From: DATGHS01 sp035307785
GTDB taxonomy: Bacteria > Planctomycetota > Planctomycetia > Gemmatales > Gemmataceae
Direction: 5' to 3'
Length of the DNA: 12,940 bases
Assembly (NCBI GenBank): GCA_035307785.1
Contig: DATGHS010000029.1
Location: 1-12,940 of the forward strand
The position numbers and the translations under genes were made by a program. Position 1 is the stretch's first letter; every line of letters begins with the position of its first letter. The notes beneath the pieces are model-generated. The model made no database searches and was not told the origin of the DNA. It was given only the letters and a program-made list of their open reading frames with translations. Shown piece after piece: positions 12,571 through 12,940 of this stretch.

Positions 12571-12597
12571 AGCCGCTTGTGGCTTCGCAGGAACCTT

Positions 12598-12940
12598 ATG
12601 ACCACGGTTGCGCCGTTGCCTGTTTCGCGCTTCGAAGCTAGCCTATTGCGGCTGTTGCGGTCGTGCCTGCGCTACGGGCCGGGAGACGCGAGCCCGCCAA
12701 CGCCGGCTGGCAAAATCACCGCCCCGAAGTGCCTCAGCCCAAATTGCGTGCACCTGGTGCGCGACAGCCTGTCGAAAGGCTGCGTACTGTACCTGGCGAA
12801 AGCCGGCGGCTGGCGGCGCGAACGGCACTTGCAGAAGGGACAGCCCGCCACCGGCCGGCTCTGGGAAAGAACGGCGCCGGAAGAGCTTGGCCTGTCGTTT
12901 ACGGTGCAATCGCTGCATTTCCTGGTTTGGCTCACCGCGG
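12598..12940 (+). CDS. Unrecognised protein, partial (runs off the window)
   Basis: ATG at 12598 with AGGA 5-6 nt upstream opens a frame that has no stop up to the window end (114 codons visible). It reads 'MTTVAPLPVSRFEASLLRLL', then 'APKCLSPNCVHLVRDSLSKG', 'GWRRERHLQKGQPATGRLWE' and 'LGLSFTVQSLHFLVWLTA'. Third positions are strongly G/C, as in neighbouring genes, and the protein is soluble and mixed helix/strand in look. No family was recognised with confidence. It begins 27 nt after the radical SAM gene and shares its start context (CCTTATGACCACG), so the two are probably one operon. One class to test is the domain set found with MoxR ATPase / vWA systems, but this is a guess from layout only. 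Confidence 0.75.
   Translation, partial: MTTVAPLPVSRFEASLLRLLRSCLRYGPGDASPPTPAGKITAPKCLSPNCVHLVRDSLSKGCVLYLAKAGGWRRERHLQKGQPATGRLWERTAPEELGLSFTVQSLHFLVWLTA

Noticed and set aside
12643..12918. Minus-strand ORFs near the window end
   Set aside because: Antisense to the partial gene starting at 12598, which has a ribosome site, good codon pattern and operon context.

Overview
The window looks like a chromosomal piece from a planctomycete, probably the Pirellulales/Gemmatales side. The evidence is a tandem TIGR03067-type protein (a domain family largely confined to Planctomycetes), a GC-rich sequence with loosely packed genes, many small strand-switching units, and a MurB followed by a FtsQ-like protein as a remnant of the division/cell-wall cluster. 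This placement is inferred from family knowledge and was not tested by a search.

Left part (1-4352): a 5'-truncated TIGR03067 repeat protein (+) converges on a secreted Spy/CpxP-like LTxxQ repeat protein (-). A perfect 24-bp AT-rich palindrome lies between them. About 600 bases with little recognisable content follow, then a stand-alone response-regulator receiver protein (+) and a minus-strand MNT nucleotidyltransferase / HEPN pair with overlapping genes.

Middle part (4353-6813): four minus-strand genes in a row. In order of transcription they are a DUF1801 protein, a truncated-haemoglobin-type globin, a second DUF1801 protein and a protein of unknown function. Two of the four, the globin and the unknown protein, are each cut by one in-frame stop codon (TAA and TAG), with clear coding sequence on both sides in the same frame. 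The short ORFs seen there are halves of broken genes.

tRNA region (6952-7460): one complete tRNA-Asn(GUU) lies between two damaged copies of itself. A GIY-YIG endonuclease gene starts 2 nt past the 3' end of the intact tRNA and ends inside one damaged copy. In both damaged copies the anticodon arm is replaced by the same 16-bp perfect palindrome, and its surroundings form a 28-bp direct repeat. The 3' third of the tRNA is a second 28-bp direct repeat flanking the GIY-YIG gene. This is the most unusual architecture in the window and resembles a very small tRNA-associated mobile unit.

Right part (7541-12940): a fumarylacetoacetate-hydrolase-family enzyme (+), a long inverted repeat, a Nudix-type protein (+), a terminator-like hairpin, the murB-ftsQ-like pair (-), and, divergent from murB, rtcA (RNA 3'-phosphate cyclase, +). 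A radical-SAM activase-like protein (+) follows, then a gene with no recognised family that runs off the window end. rtcA has a perfect TATAAT placed so that its mRNA could be leaderless. MurB carries Arg where the catalytic Ser/Cys is expected.
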